Shown: piece after piece, positions 9,759-19,400 of the stretch | Layout of the letters: every line of letters begins with the position of its first letter | Numbering within the stretch: position 1 is the stretch's first letter | Source of the DNA: Echinicola jeungdonensis | Lineage (GTDB): Bacteria; Bacteroidota; Bacteroidia; Cytophagales; Cyclobacteriaceae | Direction: 5' to 3' | Length of the DNA: 64,000 bases | NCBI RefSeq assembly: GCF_030409905.1 | Contig: NZ_JAUFQT010000001.1 | Coordinates: 2,254,001-2,318,000 of the forward strand | The notes under the pieces: model-generated | Databases searched by the model: none | Seen by the model: only the letters and a program-made list of their open reading frames with translations | Told to the model about the DNA's origin: nothing | Position numbers and translations under genes: made by a program

Positions 9759-11282
9759 ATGTTTTGGAATATTGAAGAAATAATAAAAAGCAGGCCTTTT
9801 CAAAAGTCTGCAATGGTTATAATGGCCAGCTTTATTTGGGTCAACCTTTCCTATGGACAGGAAAAGTTTAATCCAATTTTGCCTGATAACATTGCAGATC
9901 CATCAGTCGCTTTTTTTGATGGAACTTATTACCTTTTTGGGACCACGGATATTGATAGGGGACTAGCTCAAATGGGGCCTCCCGTGGTCTGGAAATCCAA
10001 GGATTTTGTGAATTGGAGTTTTGATGGGACCATTTTAAATGGGGTAGACTGGAGCAAACCCTATGAATTTGTCGATAAAGAAGGAAACTCAAAAACTGGC
10101 TATTTTAGATATTGGGCACCGGGAAGGCCTAGGAAAAAGGAGGGGAAATTTTATTTGTTTCCGACCATTGTAAAGCCCGATGATTCAATGGGCATTTATG
10201 TCATGGTAGCTGAACACCCGGAGGGTCCTTATGAATTTGTCAATGGTGATGGCCTTTACTTCAATGAACCTGAAAAGGCAAATAGTGAAGCCAAGCCATT
10301 GATTAACGATATTGATGCAGAGGTTTTTATTGATGATGATGGCAGTGCTTATGTCTATTGGAGAAGGCGAAATGCCGCAAAGCTCAATGAGGATTGGACG
10401 GGAATTGATGGTGAACTTGTAAAAATCTCCACCAACCATGGAGGGTATTCTGAAGGACCGACTTTATTTAAAAGAGATGGGATTTATTATTATCTCTATA
10501 CCTTGTCAGGGCATGCCAATTATAAAAATGCCTATATGATCAGTAAGGATGGACCGCTAGGACCTTTTGAAAAACCTGAGGGGCCGGATATTTTCATCCA
10601 TTCAGATGTTGAAACAGGGGTTTGGGGGCCCGGTCATGGTAATATTTTCAAGGTTCCGGAAGAAGATAAGTACCTGTTTTCCTATTTGGAATATGGAGAA
10701 GGCGGCACCACCCGGCAGGTGTTTGCCAATGAGTTGGAGTTTAACCCTGATGGGACCATAAAACCCATGGAAGTTAATTTTGAAGGCGTAGGCTATTTGG
10801 GTAAAGATAAAAGTATTTCTTCCAAACAATTGGAGATCGCCAAAATTACAGCTTCCAGTTGGAAAGGGCCCAAAAAGGTGGAAGCCAACATGGATGTCAA
10901 TCCGAATCGCTTGGATGGATTATCCGGACCCAATGAAAAGTCGTCAACCAAGACTTTTACTTATGGCCCAGAAAATGCCGTGGACAACAGCAATTATACC
11001 AGTTGGGTGGCCAGAGAAACTGATCCCAAACCCTCTTTGCAGCTGGATTTAGGCAAAGCCAAGAAAGTAAAGAAAATCTCTTTAGCATTTGTCCATCCAG
11101 TTTTTGGGCATGCTTACAAGCTGGAAAAGTCAGAAGACGGAATCCGGTGGAAGGAAGTAATGAAGCAGGAAAACCAGAAGGTCAGAACCCCTCATTGGAT
11201 AGAAGGAGTAGGGAAGGCCCGATACTTAAAAGTCACGATATTGAATGGCCATCCGGGTATTTGGGAAATGGGAGTTTATTGA
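9759..11282 (+). CDS. GH43 glycosidase with C-terminal CBM32/discoidin domain
   Basis: A 507-residue exported protein; the hydrophobic segment is at residues ~17-33, so the first ~15 residues are an unusually long n-region or the true start is the internal Met at about 18. The five-bladed propeller shows the GH43 triad: Asp47 (NIADPSV), Asp186 (NDIDAEVFID) and Glu232 (YSEGPTLF). Residues ~380-507 form a discoidin-type (F5/8 C) domain, seen in ENAVDNSNYTSWVA and LQLDLGKAKKVKKISLAF, probably a galactose-type carbohydrate binder. Likely an arabinofuranosidase or beta-galactosidase/xylosidase; the subfamily cannot be assigned by eye. It closes the operon with GH51; two REP-like palindromes follow. 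Confidence 0.87.
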   Translation: MFWNIEEIIKSRPFQKSAMVIMASFIWVNLSYGQEKFNPILPDNIADPSVAFFDGTYYLFGTTDIDRGLAQMGPPVVWKSKDFVNWSFDGTILNGVDWSKPYEFVDKEGNSKTGYFRYWAPGRPRKKEGKFYLFPTIVKPDDSMGIYVMVAEHPEGPYEFVNGDGLYFNEPEKANSEAKPLINDIDAEVFIDDDGSAYVYWRRRNAAKLNEDWTGIDGELVKISTNHGGYSEGPTLFKRDGIYYYLYTLSGHANYKNAYMISKDGPLGPFEKPEGPDIFIHSDVETGVWGPGHGNIFKVPEEDKYLFSYLEYGEGGTTRQVFANELEFNPDGTIKPMEVNFEGVGYLGKDKSISSKQLEIAKITASSWKGPKKVEANMDVNPNRLDGLSGPNEKSSTKTFTYGPENAVDNSNYTSWVARETDPKPSLQLDLGKAKKVKKISLAFVHPVFGHAYKLEKSEDGIRWKEVMKQENQKVRTPHWIEGVGKARYLKVTILNGHPGIWEMGVY

Positions 11283-11302
11283 ATATTTTAAGCCAGCATG
11301 AC

Positions 11303-11327
11303 TGGTCCTCGTTTCAAACGAGGACCA
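11303..11327. repeat. REP-like palindrome, copy 2
   Basis: Arms TGGTCCTCGTTT and AAACGAGGACCA around a single C, a perfect 12-bp inverted repeat, 20 bp after the GH43 stop. Shares the core CCTCGTTTCAAACGAGG with copy 1 and the next copy; outer bases vary but compensate, keeping the pairing. Confidence 0.9.
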
Positions 11328-11355
11328 TTTTCTGGACGCAGCTGTAATAAAAAAG

Positions 11356-11382
11356 ATAGCCCTCGTTTCAAACGAGGGCTAT
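11356..11382. repeat. REP-like palindrome, copy 3
   Basis: Arms ATAGCCCTCGTTT and AAACGAGGGCTAT around one C, a perfect 13-bp inverted repeat, 28 bp from copy 2. The pair lies just beyond the 3' end of the RAYT pseudogene, the arrangement expected for REP doublets beside their transposase. Confidence 0.9.
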
Positions 11383-11433
11383 TGCAATGTGGCTTTTGAG
11401 TTTCGCATTAGCATTGCTCGTAGCAATAGTATC

Positions 11434-11989
11434 CTAAATAATTTCAACTGGAACCAACCCTTTCGTGCCTAACATATAATCCCTGGCACTACTATAAACA
11501 TAATGTTCAGGAGATTCCACAATTCCAGCTTTTATAGGGTTATTATGGATGTAGTTAATTTTTTGGATGACATCAATATTGTTATTGTTAAAATCAATAG
11601 TGTGATTTCCATCTTTCCAAAACCTATAATCTTTGTGCCTTTTAGAGTTTTTTGCGTAGATAGTAAACCTTTCCAATAGCCATTTGCTTCTACTTTCATT
11701 TACATTGAGTATTTCCTTGATGATATTTTTAGCTGTAAATTTTTTTGAAATCTCTTAAGAAATGCGACATCAAATGAGGGTGTTCACATCGGCCGACTAA
11801 ATGAAGATGGTTGCTCATTATAACCCAAGCATTTAAGTGAAGTCCCTTTGAGGAACAGCAAAAGTTAAGGGAATCAACAATAATATCCTTGTAATTTACT
11901 CTAGTAAAGATATCCACCCAATCAACTACGGTAAGCGTTAAGAAATAGGTGCTATTTTGATCTTGGATAAAGTATTTGTCTCTTGACAT
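11434..11989 (-). pseudogene. REP-associated tyrosine transposase (RAYT), frameshifted
   Basis: Two adjacent minus-strand frames make one Y1-type HUH transposase. The N-terminal part (11729-11989) carries the HUH-like motif MSNHLHLV; the C-terminal part (within 11434-11740) carries the RAYT signature IHNNPIKAGIV and EHYVYSSARDYM. They are joined at a run of seven A on the coding strand (11740-11746): removing one A gives a continuous reading DFKKFTAKNIIKEIL and then KWLLERFTIYAK, as expected for the family. So a single-base expansion broke the gene, unless slippage on the A7 run restores it. Flanked by REP-like palindromes at 11303-11382 and 12061-12085. RAYTs cut and join single-stranded REP hairpins. 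No other part of an insertion sequence is seen. Confidence 0.88.
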
Positions 11990-12060
11990 GATAAATGAAA
12001 AAATTATGATTACTTAAAATAGGAAATTATTATATGCATTGCAAATGCCGAATTCACGAG

Positions 12061-12085
12061 TTGTCCTCGTTGCAAACGAGGACAA
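12061..12085. repeat. REP-like palindrome, copy 4
   Basis: Arms TTGTCCTCGTT and AACGAGGACAA around GCA, an 11-bp inverted repeat about 70 bp upstream of the RAYT start codon. It is the loop-variant form (GTTGCAAAC rather than GTTTCAAAC) that it shares in part with the 50717-50743 copy. With copies 2 and 3 it brackets the transposase. Confidence 0.87.
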
Positions 12086-12292
12086 GTTTCTTTAGACATA
12101 GACGTATTTAGGAAAAATGGCCATAGTTTTAATCGTAGACAAGCCTTAAAGTTTCTGACATGAAGGTACAGGATAGCCACTGCACTTAAGCTTTTTAAAT
12201 TGTTTCCTAAATTTCATTTCCTTATTTCTATTTAGGCGAAATGAATTTTTACTGTAAAAAATCCAGAAAATAAGGGGAATAAGTTTTACAAC

Positions 12293-13231
12293 ATGAATAA
12301 AGAAACTAATAAAGAATTGACCTCAAGCCGAAGAGGGTTTATCAAATCACTTGCTTTAATAGGAACCGGAATTATGTCCGGTCAGGCCTTGGTCAGCTGT
12401 TCATCAGCCAGTGGTTTGGGCTTTGGAAGTGAAGAACGTTATAAAGTGGCCGTTTGTGATTGGATGATCCTTAAAAGGCAAAAACTAAGCGCTTTTGAAT
12501 TTGCCAATGAGATCAACGCAGATGGAATCCAAATGGATATGGGTGGCCTGGGTGACCGGGTAACTTTTGATAGCAAACTGGGAGATCCGGAAATGCAACA
12601 AAAGTTCCTGGCAGAAGCCAAAAAGCAGGGTGTTGAAATCAGCTCTATTGCTATGTCGGGTTTTTATGCCCAGTCCTTTGCCGAAAGGCCGACCGTTCCA
12701 AAAATGGTGCAGGATACCGTGGATACGATGGATGCCATGGGAATAAAGATTGCCTATTTGCCTTTGGGAGTACCCGGGGATTTGGTCAAAAAGCCAGAAT
12801 TGAGGCCTGCCATCGTGGAAAGACTTAAAATGGCAGGGGAAAAAGCCCATAAAATTGGTGGGGTGATTGCCGTGGAAACTGCTCTTGATGCTGAGGGAGA
12901 ATTGGAATTGCTGAAAGATGTGAATTCCCCTGGAGTGAAGATCTCTTACAATTTTGCCAATGCGATTAGGGATGGAAGGGATATTCCAAGTGAACTCAAA
13001 AAGTTGGGAGCGGAGAATATTGCCCAAATCCATTGTTCAAATACCGACGGTGAATTGATAGAAAACGATCCGGCATTTGATATGCCAAAGATCAAAAAGA
13101 CCCTTGACAAAATGGGCTGGTCCGGTTGGCTCATTATTGAGCGGTCCAGAGATGTGGATGATGTTCATAACAGGAAGTACAATTACGGTTCCAACGTGGA
13201 ATATATGAAAGAAGTATTTCAGGAAAGCTAA
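12293..13231 (+). CDS. Exported sugar phosphate isomerase/epimerase family protein (TIM barrel)
   Basis: A 312-residue protein with a twin-arginine motif (SSRRGFIKS, Arg13-Arg14) and, at the end of the same signal, a lipobox-like ALVSC (Cys36), so it is probably exported by Tat and lipid-anchored. The body is a xylose-isomerase-like TIM barrel: AFEFANEINADGIQMDMGG, IAVETALDAEGELELL and IAQIHCSNTDGELIENDPA, with acidic and His residues at strand ends suitable for a divalent metal. Many Bacteroidota PULs encode such exported members; substrates are mostly unknown and may be a keto-sugar or glycoside intermediate. It is the first gene of the 12.3-22.6 kb glycosidase group. Confidence 0.78.
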   Translation: MNKETNKELTSSRRGFIKSLALIGTGIMSGQALVSCSSASGLGFGSEERYKVAVCDWMILKRQKLSAFEFANEINADGIQMDMGGLGDRVTFDSKLGDPEMQQKFLAEAKKQGVEISSIAMSGFYAQSFAERPTVPKMVQDTVDTMDAMGIKIAYLPLGVPGDLVKKPELRPAIVERLKMAGEKAHKIGGVIAVETALDAEGELELLKDVNSPGVKISYNFANAIRDGRDIPSELKKLGAENIAQIHCSNTDGELIENDPAFDMPKIKKTLDKMGWSGWLIIERSRDVDDVHNRKYNYGSNVEYMKEVFQES

Positions 13232-13490
13232 TTCCCCAGTTTCTCATTGGCCTAATGCTTAGTTCCATAAGCTTTTTAGTTAAAGGAGTTTTTCTTGAAA
13301 ATGTCCTCTAAGGGATTTTCAGGGAATGACTCCTTTTAAGCCTTTCAAGAATCAGGTAATTTTTGATAGGTAATTGCAAAAAAAAGGAGTAGAATTTCTC
13401 CCTGAAATTTGAGAAGATTAGCAATTAAATCTATCAGGCCATAAAAGTTGTGATAACCAAATGTTCAATTTATTAAAAGCCCAAAAGACC

Positions 13491-16235
13491 ATGAAACTTC
13501 CCATTATTCAGTTATTGATTTTTGCCCTGATTTTGGGCAGCTGCTCCCAAAAGGAAAGCATTACTCTAATTTCCACTGAAGGAGCCTCGAACCGAGTGGA
13601 ATTTGGAAAGGAAAAACTTATGGAAGCCTTTACCATGGCAGGGTTTGAGGTTCAAAGCACTTCTCCCCAAAACTGGAACGGTAAAGGAAAGGCCATTGCC
13701 TTAGGAACGTGGGACGATGAAATTTATTCGGATTGGTTGACCCAAAATGGCTTTGAACCCGCATCCGGCGAGAAACCAGGGGATGAAGGTTTCCAAATTT
13801 CCAGTAAAGATAAGCTAATTGCTGTTCAGGGTGCGGATGGTTCTGGTGCTCTTTATGGTGCCATTGATTTAGCCAACCGTTTGAAAAAAGAAGGTGAACT
13901 TGATTTTTCCATCAATCTAACCGATGAACCAGAAATGGTACTTCGCGGGGCTTGTATTGGGATGCAGAAAACCGAATATCTTCCCGGTAGAGGGGTTTAT
14001 GAATATCCTTACACCCCTGAAAATTTTCCTTGGTTTTACGATAAGGAACTCTGGATTGATTATCTGGACATGCTGGTAGAAAACCGCATGAATTCTTTGT
14101 ACTTGTGGAATGGGCACCCTTTTGCTTCTCTGGTAAAACTGGAGGATTATCCTTATGCCGTGGAGGTGGATGATGAAACCTTCAAAAAAAATGAGGAGAT
14201 GTTTAAGTTTATTACTGAGGAAGCCGATAAACGGGGAATTTGGGTTATCCAGATGTTTTATAACATCATCGTTTCAAAACCTTTTGCTGACCACCACGGG
14301 ATTAAAACCCAGGACCGTAGCCGGCCTATTTTGCCTTTTATTGCTGATTATACTCAAAAATCCATTGCAGCTTTTATCGAAAAATATCCAAATGTGGGTC
14401 TTTTGGTGGCTCTCGGGGAGGCCATGTCCGGAGAAGAAACCGATGTGAAATGGTTTACCGAAACCGTCATCCCTGGAGTAAAGGATGGATTAAAGGCTTT
14501 AGGGACGAATGAAGAACCACCAATTATCCTTCGGGCCCATGATACCAATGCCCCGTTGGTGATGGAGAAATCATTGCCCATCTATAAGAATTTATACACT
14601 ACGCATAAATACAATGGTGAATCATTGACGACTTATGAGCCAAGAGGACCTTGGTCCCAAATTCACAGGGACTTGAGCTCCAAAGGCAATATCCATATTT
14701 CCAACGTACATATCTTGGCAAACCTGGAGCCATTTCGCTATGGTTCTCCGGATTTTATCCAAAAAAGTGTGAAAGCCATGCATGAAGTTCATGGTGCCAA
14801 TGCCCTTCACCTTTACCCCCAGGCTTCTTATTGGGACTGGCCTTATACGGCTGATAAGTTAGCTTCAGGGGATCGTCTGCTTCAGATAGAAAGGGATTGG
14901 ATTTGGTATAAAGCCTGGGGTAGGTATGCCTGGGAAAGTCAAAGAGACCGGGAAGATGAAATTGCCTATTGGACAGAAATGGTGGGAAATAAATATGATG
15001 CCGGAGAAGGCGGCAGGTACATTCTGGAAGCCTATGAAGAAACCGGTGAAATTGCTCCTAAACTTTTAAGGAGATTTGGCATTACAGAAGGAAACAGACA
15101 GACCTTGCTATTGGGGATGTTTGGAAGCCAATTGGTGAATCCTTACAAATGGAGGGTGTACCCAGGATTTTATGAATCCTGTGGACCAGTAGGGGAGATT
15201 TTGGTGGATTATGCAGAAAAAGAATGGAAAGGTCAGCCTCATGAAGGCGAAACTCCTCCTCAAATTATTCAGGAAGTAGAAGCCCATGGAGAAAAAGCTG
15301 TTGAAGCCATTGAAAAAGCAGCTCCTATGGTCAATGGGGATAAGGCCGAATTTGAAAGGTTGAAAAATGATGTATATGCCTATAAAGCTTTTGCTGATTT
15401 CTTTGCTGCCAAAGTAAGAGCTGCCATGGAGGTTTTGGAGTTTAAATATTCCAATGAAGTTTCAGACCTGGAGGAAGCCGTTCCTTACCTGGAAAAAAGC
15501 GTAGAACATTATAAAAAGTTGGTGGACCTTACTAAGGACTCCTATCATTATGCCAACAGCATGCAAACCAATATGAGGAGAATTCCTGTTGGTGGTAATG
15601 ATGGGAAAAACAAGCATTGGATAGAATTGTTGCCGCATTATGAAGAGGAATTGGCCAGTTTGAAGCGGAATATCGAATTGCTGAAAAACAGCAAGGATGG
15701 GCAAATGCCCCAAAAAGAAGTGGACCCCTGGCAAAAAGCTGCAATCAACTGGAAAGGAGTTTATGCTGATTTTACTGCCCAAGCAGGATATAAAGTGTTT
15801 ACTGATGATCAAGGTTCCATTGTCCGTTTGGCGGATGAAATCAAAGGATTGGAAGGCCTTAAGTTGAACTCGGAGAAACTGGATGATGAAGGAATTACCC
15901 TCCAATTCAGCAATGAAAAGCCTATCAAACTGGTTGTTGGCTTTTTCAATACCGGAGATAAGCATTACCTGAATCCACCTACACTGGAAACCAATGCAGC
16001 AGGGAATATGAGAGGACAGGCAGAGGTGCAGTTGGCCAATGCTATGGAGATCGCTGGATTGCCACCGGTTAATATCCATACTTATGAATTTGAAGCAGGA
16101 GATAATGAGTTGGTTTTGGGAGAGGGGAAAGTGCTGATCCTGGGAGCCATTGATGCAGGTCAGGAAATCCAATCCAGGGAGGTTGGATTGATAGGTGAAG
16201 AGCAAAAAGCAGCCGTAGATTGGGTGTTTTATTAA
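13491..16235 (+). CDS. Large glycosidase lipoprotein, alpha-galacturonidase-like (weak family call)
   Basis: I chose the ATG at 13491 (914 residues) over 13461 because it yields MKLPIIQLLIFALILGSC, a compact lipoprotein signal (Cys18). Residues ~20-150 look like the alpha/beta domain that precedes GH20, GH67 and GH115 barrels (GDEGFQISSKDKLIAVQGAD, SGALYGAIDLANRL). The middle is a TIM barrel with LYLWNGHPFASLVKLEDYP, GLLVALGEAMSG and ILRAHDTNAP, then a helical and a beta C-terminal part. It resembles Bacteroidota proteins annotated alpha-D-galacturonidase, which would fit this pectin locus, but GH115-like alpha-glucuronidase activity cannot be excluded. Candidate acids are in LGEAMSG and HDTN; I cannot assign them firmly. 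Confidence 0.6.
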   Translation: MKLPIIQLLIFALILGSCSQKESITLISTEGASNRVEFGKEKLMEAFTMAGFEVQSTSPQNWNGKGKAIALGTWDDEIYSDWLTQNGFEPASGEKPGDEGFQISSKDKLIAVQGADGSGALYGAIDLANRLKKEGELDFSINLTDEPEMVLRGACIGMQKTEYLPGRGVYEYPYTPENFPWFYDKELWIDYLDMLVENRMNSLYLWNGHPFASLVKLEDYPYAVEVDDETFKKNEEMFKFITEEADKRGIWVIQMFYNIIVSKPFADHHGIKTQDRSRPILPFIADYTQKSIAAFIEKYPNVGLLVALGEAMSGEETDVKWFTETVIPGVKDGLKALGTNEEPPIILRAHDTNAPLVMEKSLPIYKNLYTTHKYNGESLTTYEPRGPWSQIHRDLSSKGNIHISNVHILANLEPFRYGSPDFIQKSVKAMHEVHGANALHLYPQASYWDWPYTADKLASGDRLLQIERDWIWYKAWGRYAWESQRDREDEIAYWTEMVGNKYDAGEGGRYILEAYEETGEIAPKLLRRFGITEGNRQTLLLGMFGSQLVNPYKWRVYPGFYESCGPVGEILVDYAEKEWKGQPHEGETPPQIIQEVEAHGEKAVEAIEKAAPMVNGDKAEFERLKNDVYAYKAFADFFAAKVRAAMEVLEFKYSNEVSDLEEAVPYLEKSVEHYKKLVDLTKDSYHYANSMQTNMRRIPVGGNDGKNKHWIELLPHYEEELASLKRNIELLKNSKDGQMPQKEVDPWQKAAINWKGVYADFTAQAGYKVFTDDQGSIVRLADEIKGLEGLKLNSEKLDDEGITLQFSNEKPIKLVVGFFNTGDKHYLNPPTLETNAAGNMRGQAEVQLANAMEIAGLPPVNIHTYEFEAGDNELVLGEGKVLILGAIDAGQEIQSREVGLIGEEQKAAVDWVFY

Positions 16236-16305
16236 GGAGATGTTAGAGAGAGATGTATGAATTGAGTTTGACACCCAATAGCTGTTTTTTTGTGAATATT
16301 AATTC

Positions 16306-16368
16306 CTTGCGTCCTCTGCATCTCTGCGAGAAAAATATATTCACGCAAAGACGCTAAGTTCGCAAAGG
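16306..16368. repeat. Dispersed GCG-rich intergenic repeat (two inverted halves)
   Basis: TTGCGTCCTCTGCATCTCTG then CGAG on one side and CACGCAAAGACGCTAAG with CGCAAAG on the other make a degenerate inverted pair in the 220-bp gap before the GH2 gene. Relatives occur at 20141-20166, 46770-46798, 50961-50988, 51045-51070, 57247-57270 and 57376-57405, all intergenic. Confidence 0.65.
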
Positions 16369-16456
16369 GTAATAAGGGAATTGTTCAAAAGTATTTTACG
16401 CTTCACCTTGAGTTCTTTGCTGTATAGAATAATGAAAATCAGAACAATAAAAATAC

Positions 16457-19400
16457 ATGTTTATTAATTTTATTAAGAGTTTTTGGTTCGTCATGCTTTT
16501 GAGTTGCAGTTTGGTTTTAAGGCTGAATGCACAAGAAGTAAGACAAGAAATTTCCCTCAACCAAAATTGGAAGACTATTGCTTCAGGGCCCAAGCCTTTA
16601 ATCGAGAAGAATTTCGAACAGCCCAACTTTGATGATGAAAATTGGCTTAAGGTGGATGTGCCTCATAACTGGGATCAGTATGAAGGGTTCCGGAGAATGA
16701 AGCATGGTAACCGCCATGGTGCAGCCTGGTACAGAAAGCAAATTCACCTGGACCCGAAAAATCAGGGAAAACAGCATTTTCTGTTTTTTGAAGGGGTTGG
16801 TTCCTATGCCACCGTTTATGTCAATGGTGAAAAAGTAGGAGAACATGCAGGTGGTAGGACAACCTTTACCCTGGACATCACCGATGCCGTTTCCTTTGAA
16901 GGTGAAAATACCATCGCCGTAAAAGCTGACCATCCCGCAATGATTGCTGACTTGCCCTGGGTTTGCGGGGGCTGTTCCGGTGAATGGGGATTTTCTGAAG
17001 GTTCCCAGCCAATGGGGATTTTTAGGCCGGTTTCCCTCGTAGTAACTGCCCCTGTTAGGATAGAACCTTTTGGGGTCCATATCTGGAGTGATGAAGAAAT
17101 CAGCAAAGAAGCCGCCCAGCTTCATATCAATACCGAACTAAAAAACTATGGAAAAGAAACCCGCAAATTAACCCTTGTCAACAGGCTTTTAGATGCCAAA
17201 GGCGAGGAAGTTGACCAACAAAAGCAGGAAATCAGCATAGCCCCGGGTAAGATCGAAAAATTCCAGCAGGCCACGCCTGTATTGGAAAACCCACACCTTT
17301 GGTCGCCAAAGGATCCTTACCTGTACACTATGGTCACTGAAGTCCAAGAAAATGGCCAGGTAATAGATGAATTGAAAACTCCTTACGGAATCCGTTGGGT
17401 CAGCTGGCCAGCAGGAAGGAATGATGGTGACCATCGTTTCTTTATCAATGGAGAGCCATTATATATCAACGGGATTTGTGAATATGAGCATTTGATGGGC
17501 CAAAGCCATGCCTTTACTGATCAGCAAGTTCAATCCAGGGTGGATCAAATGCTGGCAGCAGGGTTTAATGCATTCCGTGATGCGCACCAGCCCCATAATT
17601 TCAAATATCATGAGCAGTGGGATAAAAACGGGATTCTTTTCTGGACCCAATTTTCCGCCCATATCTGGTATGACACCCCTGACTTTAGAGAGAATTTCAA
17701 GAAACGACTAAGAGATTGGGTCAAGGAAAGAAGAAACAGTCCGTCCGTGGTGCTTTGGGGCTTGCAAAATGAAAGTACCATCCCTAAGGCTTTTGCTAAA
17801 GAATGTACCGAAATTATCCGGGAGATGGATCCTTCCACCTCCTCTCAAAGGTTGGTTACTACCTGTAATGGTGGTGAGGGTACTGATTGGAATGTGATTC
17901 AAAACTGGTCAGGAACTTATGGTGGAGATCCACATCAATATGGAGAAGAACTGAGTGAACAAATTTTAAATGGAGAATTTGGTGCCTGGAGGACCCTGGG
18001 GCTTCATACAGAAGGGCCATTTGACCAGGATGGTATTTACAGTGAAGACCGTTTTTACCAGTTGATGCAGATCAAGGTCAGGGAAGCTGAGGAGCATAAA
18101 GACAGCCTTGCAGGACAATTCCATTGGTTGTTTAATTCCCATGAAAACCCTGGTAGAATCCAAAACGGGGAAGCATTTAGGGATATTGACAGGGTAGGCC
18201 CCATCAATTATAAAGGATTGGTAACCCCTTGGGAGGAGCCTACAGACACTTATTTCATGTTCCGTTCGGAATATGCTCCAAAAGAAACGGAACCGATGGT
18301 CTATATTGTTTCCCACACCTGGCCTAACCGGTGGACCGAACCTGGAGTGAAAGACAGTTTGGTTGTATTCTCTAATTGTGATGAAGTAGAGTTGTTTAAT
18401 GGCGTAAATGGTCAATCCCTAGGTAAGAAATCCAACCCGGGACTGGGTTATAATTTTCAGTGGGATCAGGTAGATATCCAATACAATGTATTAAAAGCCA
18501 TTGGCTATGTCGATGGAGAAGCTGTGGCGGAAGATATGATTCTTTTGCACCACCTTCCGAAGGCTCCAGAATTTGATCAACTGTATGAGGATACAGATCT
18601 TTTGAAAGGCCGGGAAGGGTATGAATACCTTTACAGGGTAAATGCCGGCGGACCTGATTTCACCGATCAACATGGCCAATTATGGATGGCAGATGTTCCC
18701 CGTTCAAATGATAAATTTTGGGGGTCTGTATCCTGGACTGATGATTTTAAAGATTTGCCTGCCTTCTATGCCAGCCAAAGAAGAATTCATGATCCTATCA
18801 AGGGCACTAAAGAATGGGAACTTTTCCAGAATTTCAGATTTGGAAAGCATAAACTGAAATTTGAATTTCCGCTGCCTGATGGTGAATATCTTGTTGAGTT
18901 GTACTTTAATGAACCTTGGTATGGCACCGGTGGAGGAATGGACGCTGAGGGATGGAGAGATTTTGATGTAGCCGTTTCAGGAGATACGGTATTGCAAAAC
19001 CTTGATGTCTGGAGTGAGGTAGGTCATGACCATGCTTTGAAAAAGGTGGTAAAAGGAAAATCCAAAGATGGACTGTTGACCATTTCTTTCCCAAAAATCA
19101 CTTCAGGCCAAGCTCTCATTTCAGGAATTGCCATTGCCAGCCCAATAGAAAATCCAGTTCCTGCTCTAAGTTCGCCAAAAAACATCCTTGCTTTGAAAAC
19201 AACAGATGAAGACCAGGCGGAGGTGAAAACATGGTTAGACAATGGGCAAAATCAATACCTGAACAGCCCTCTCCAATTTAACCAATTGCCATATAAATTA
19301 TTTGGGGCAGATTGGATCTGTTTTAATGCAGGTCTCAATGACAAGGATTTTAATGGTTCTTTTGAAGTTCAGGAAGCATCAAATGTTTTTGTCCTTATGG

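Noticed and set aside
11303..12085. CRISPR array from repeated palindromes near 11.3-12.1 kb
   Set aside because: Only three copies with irregular spacing around a transposase gene, no uniform spacers and no cas genes.
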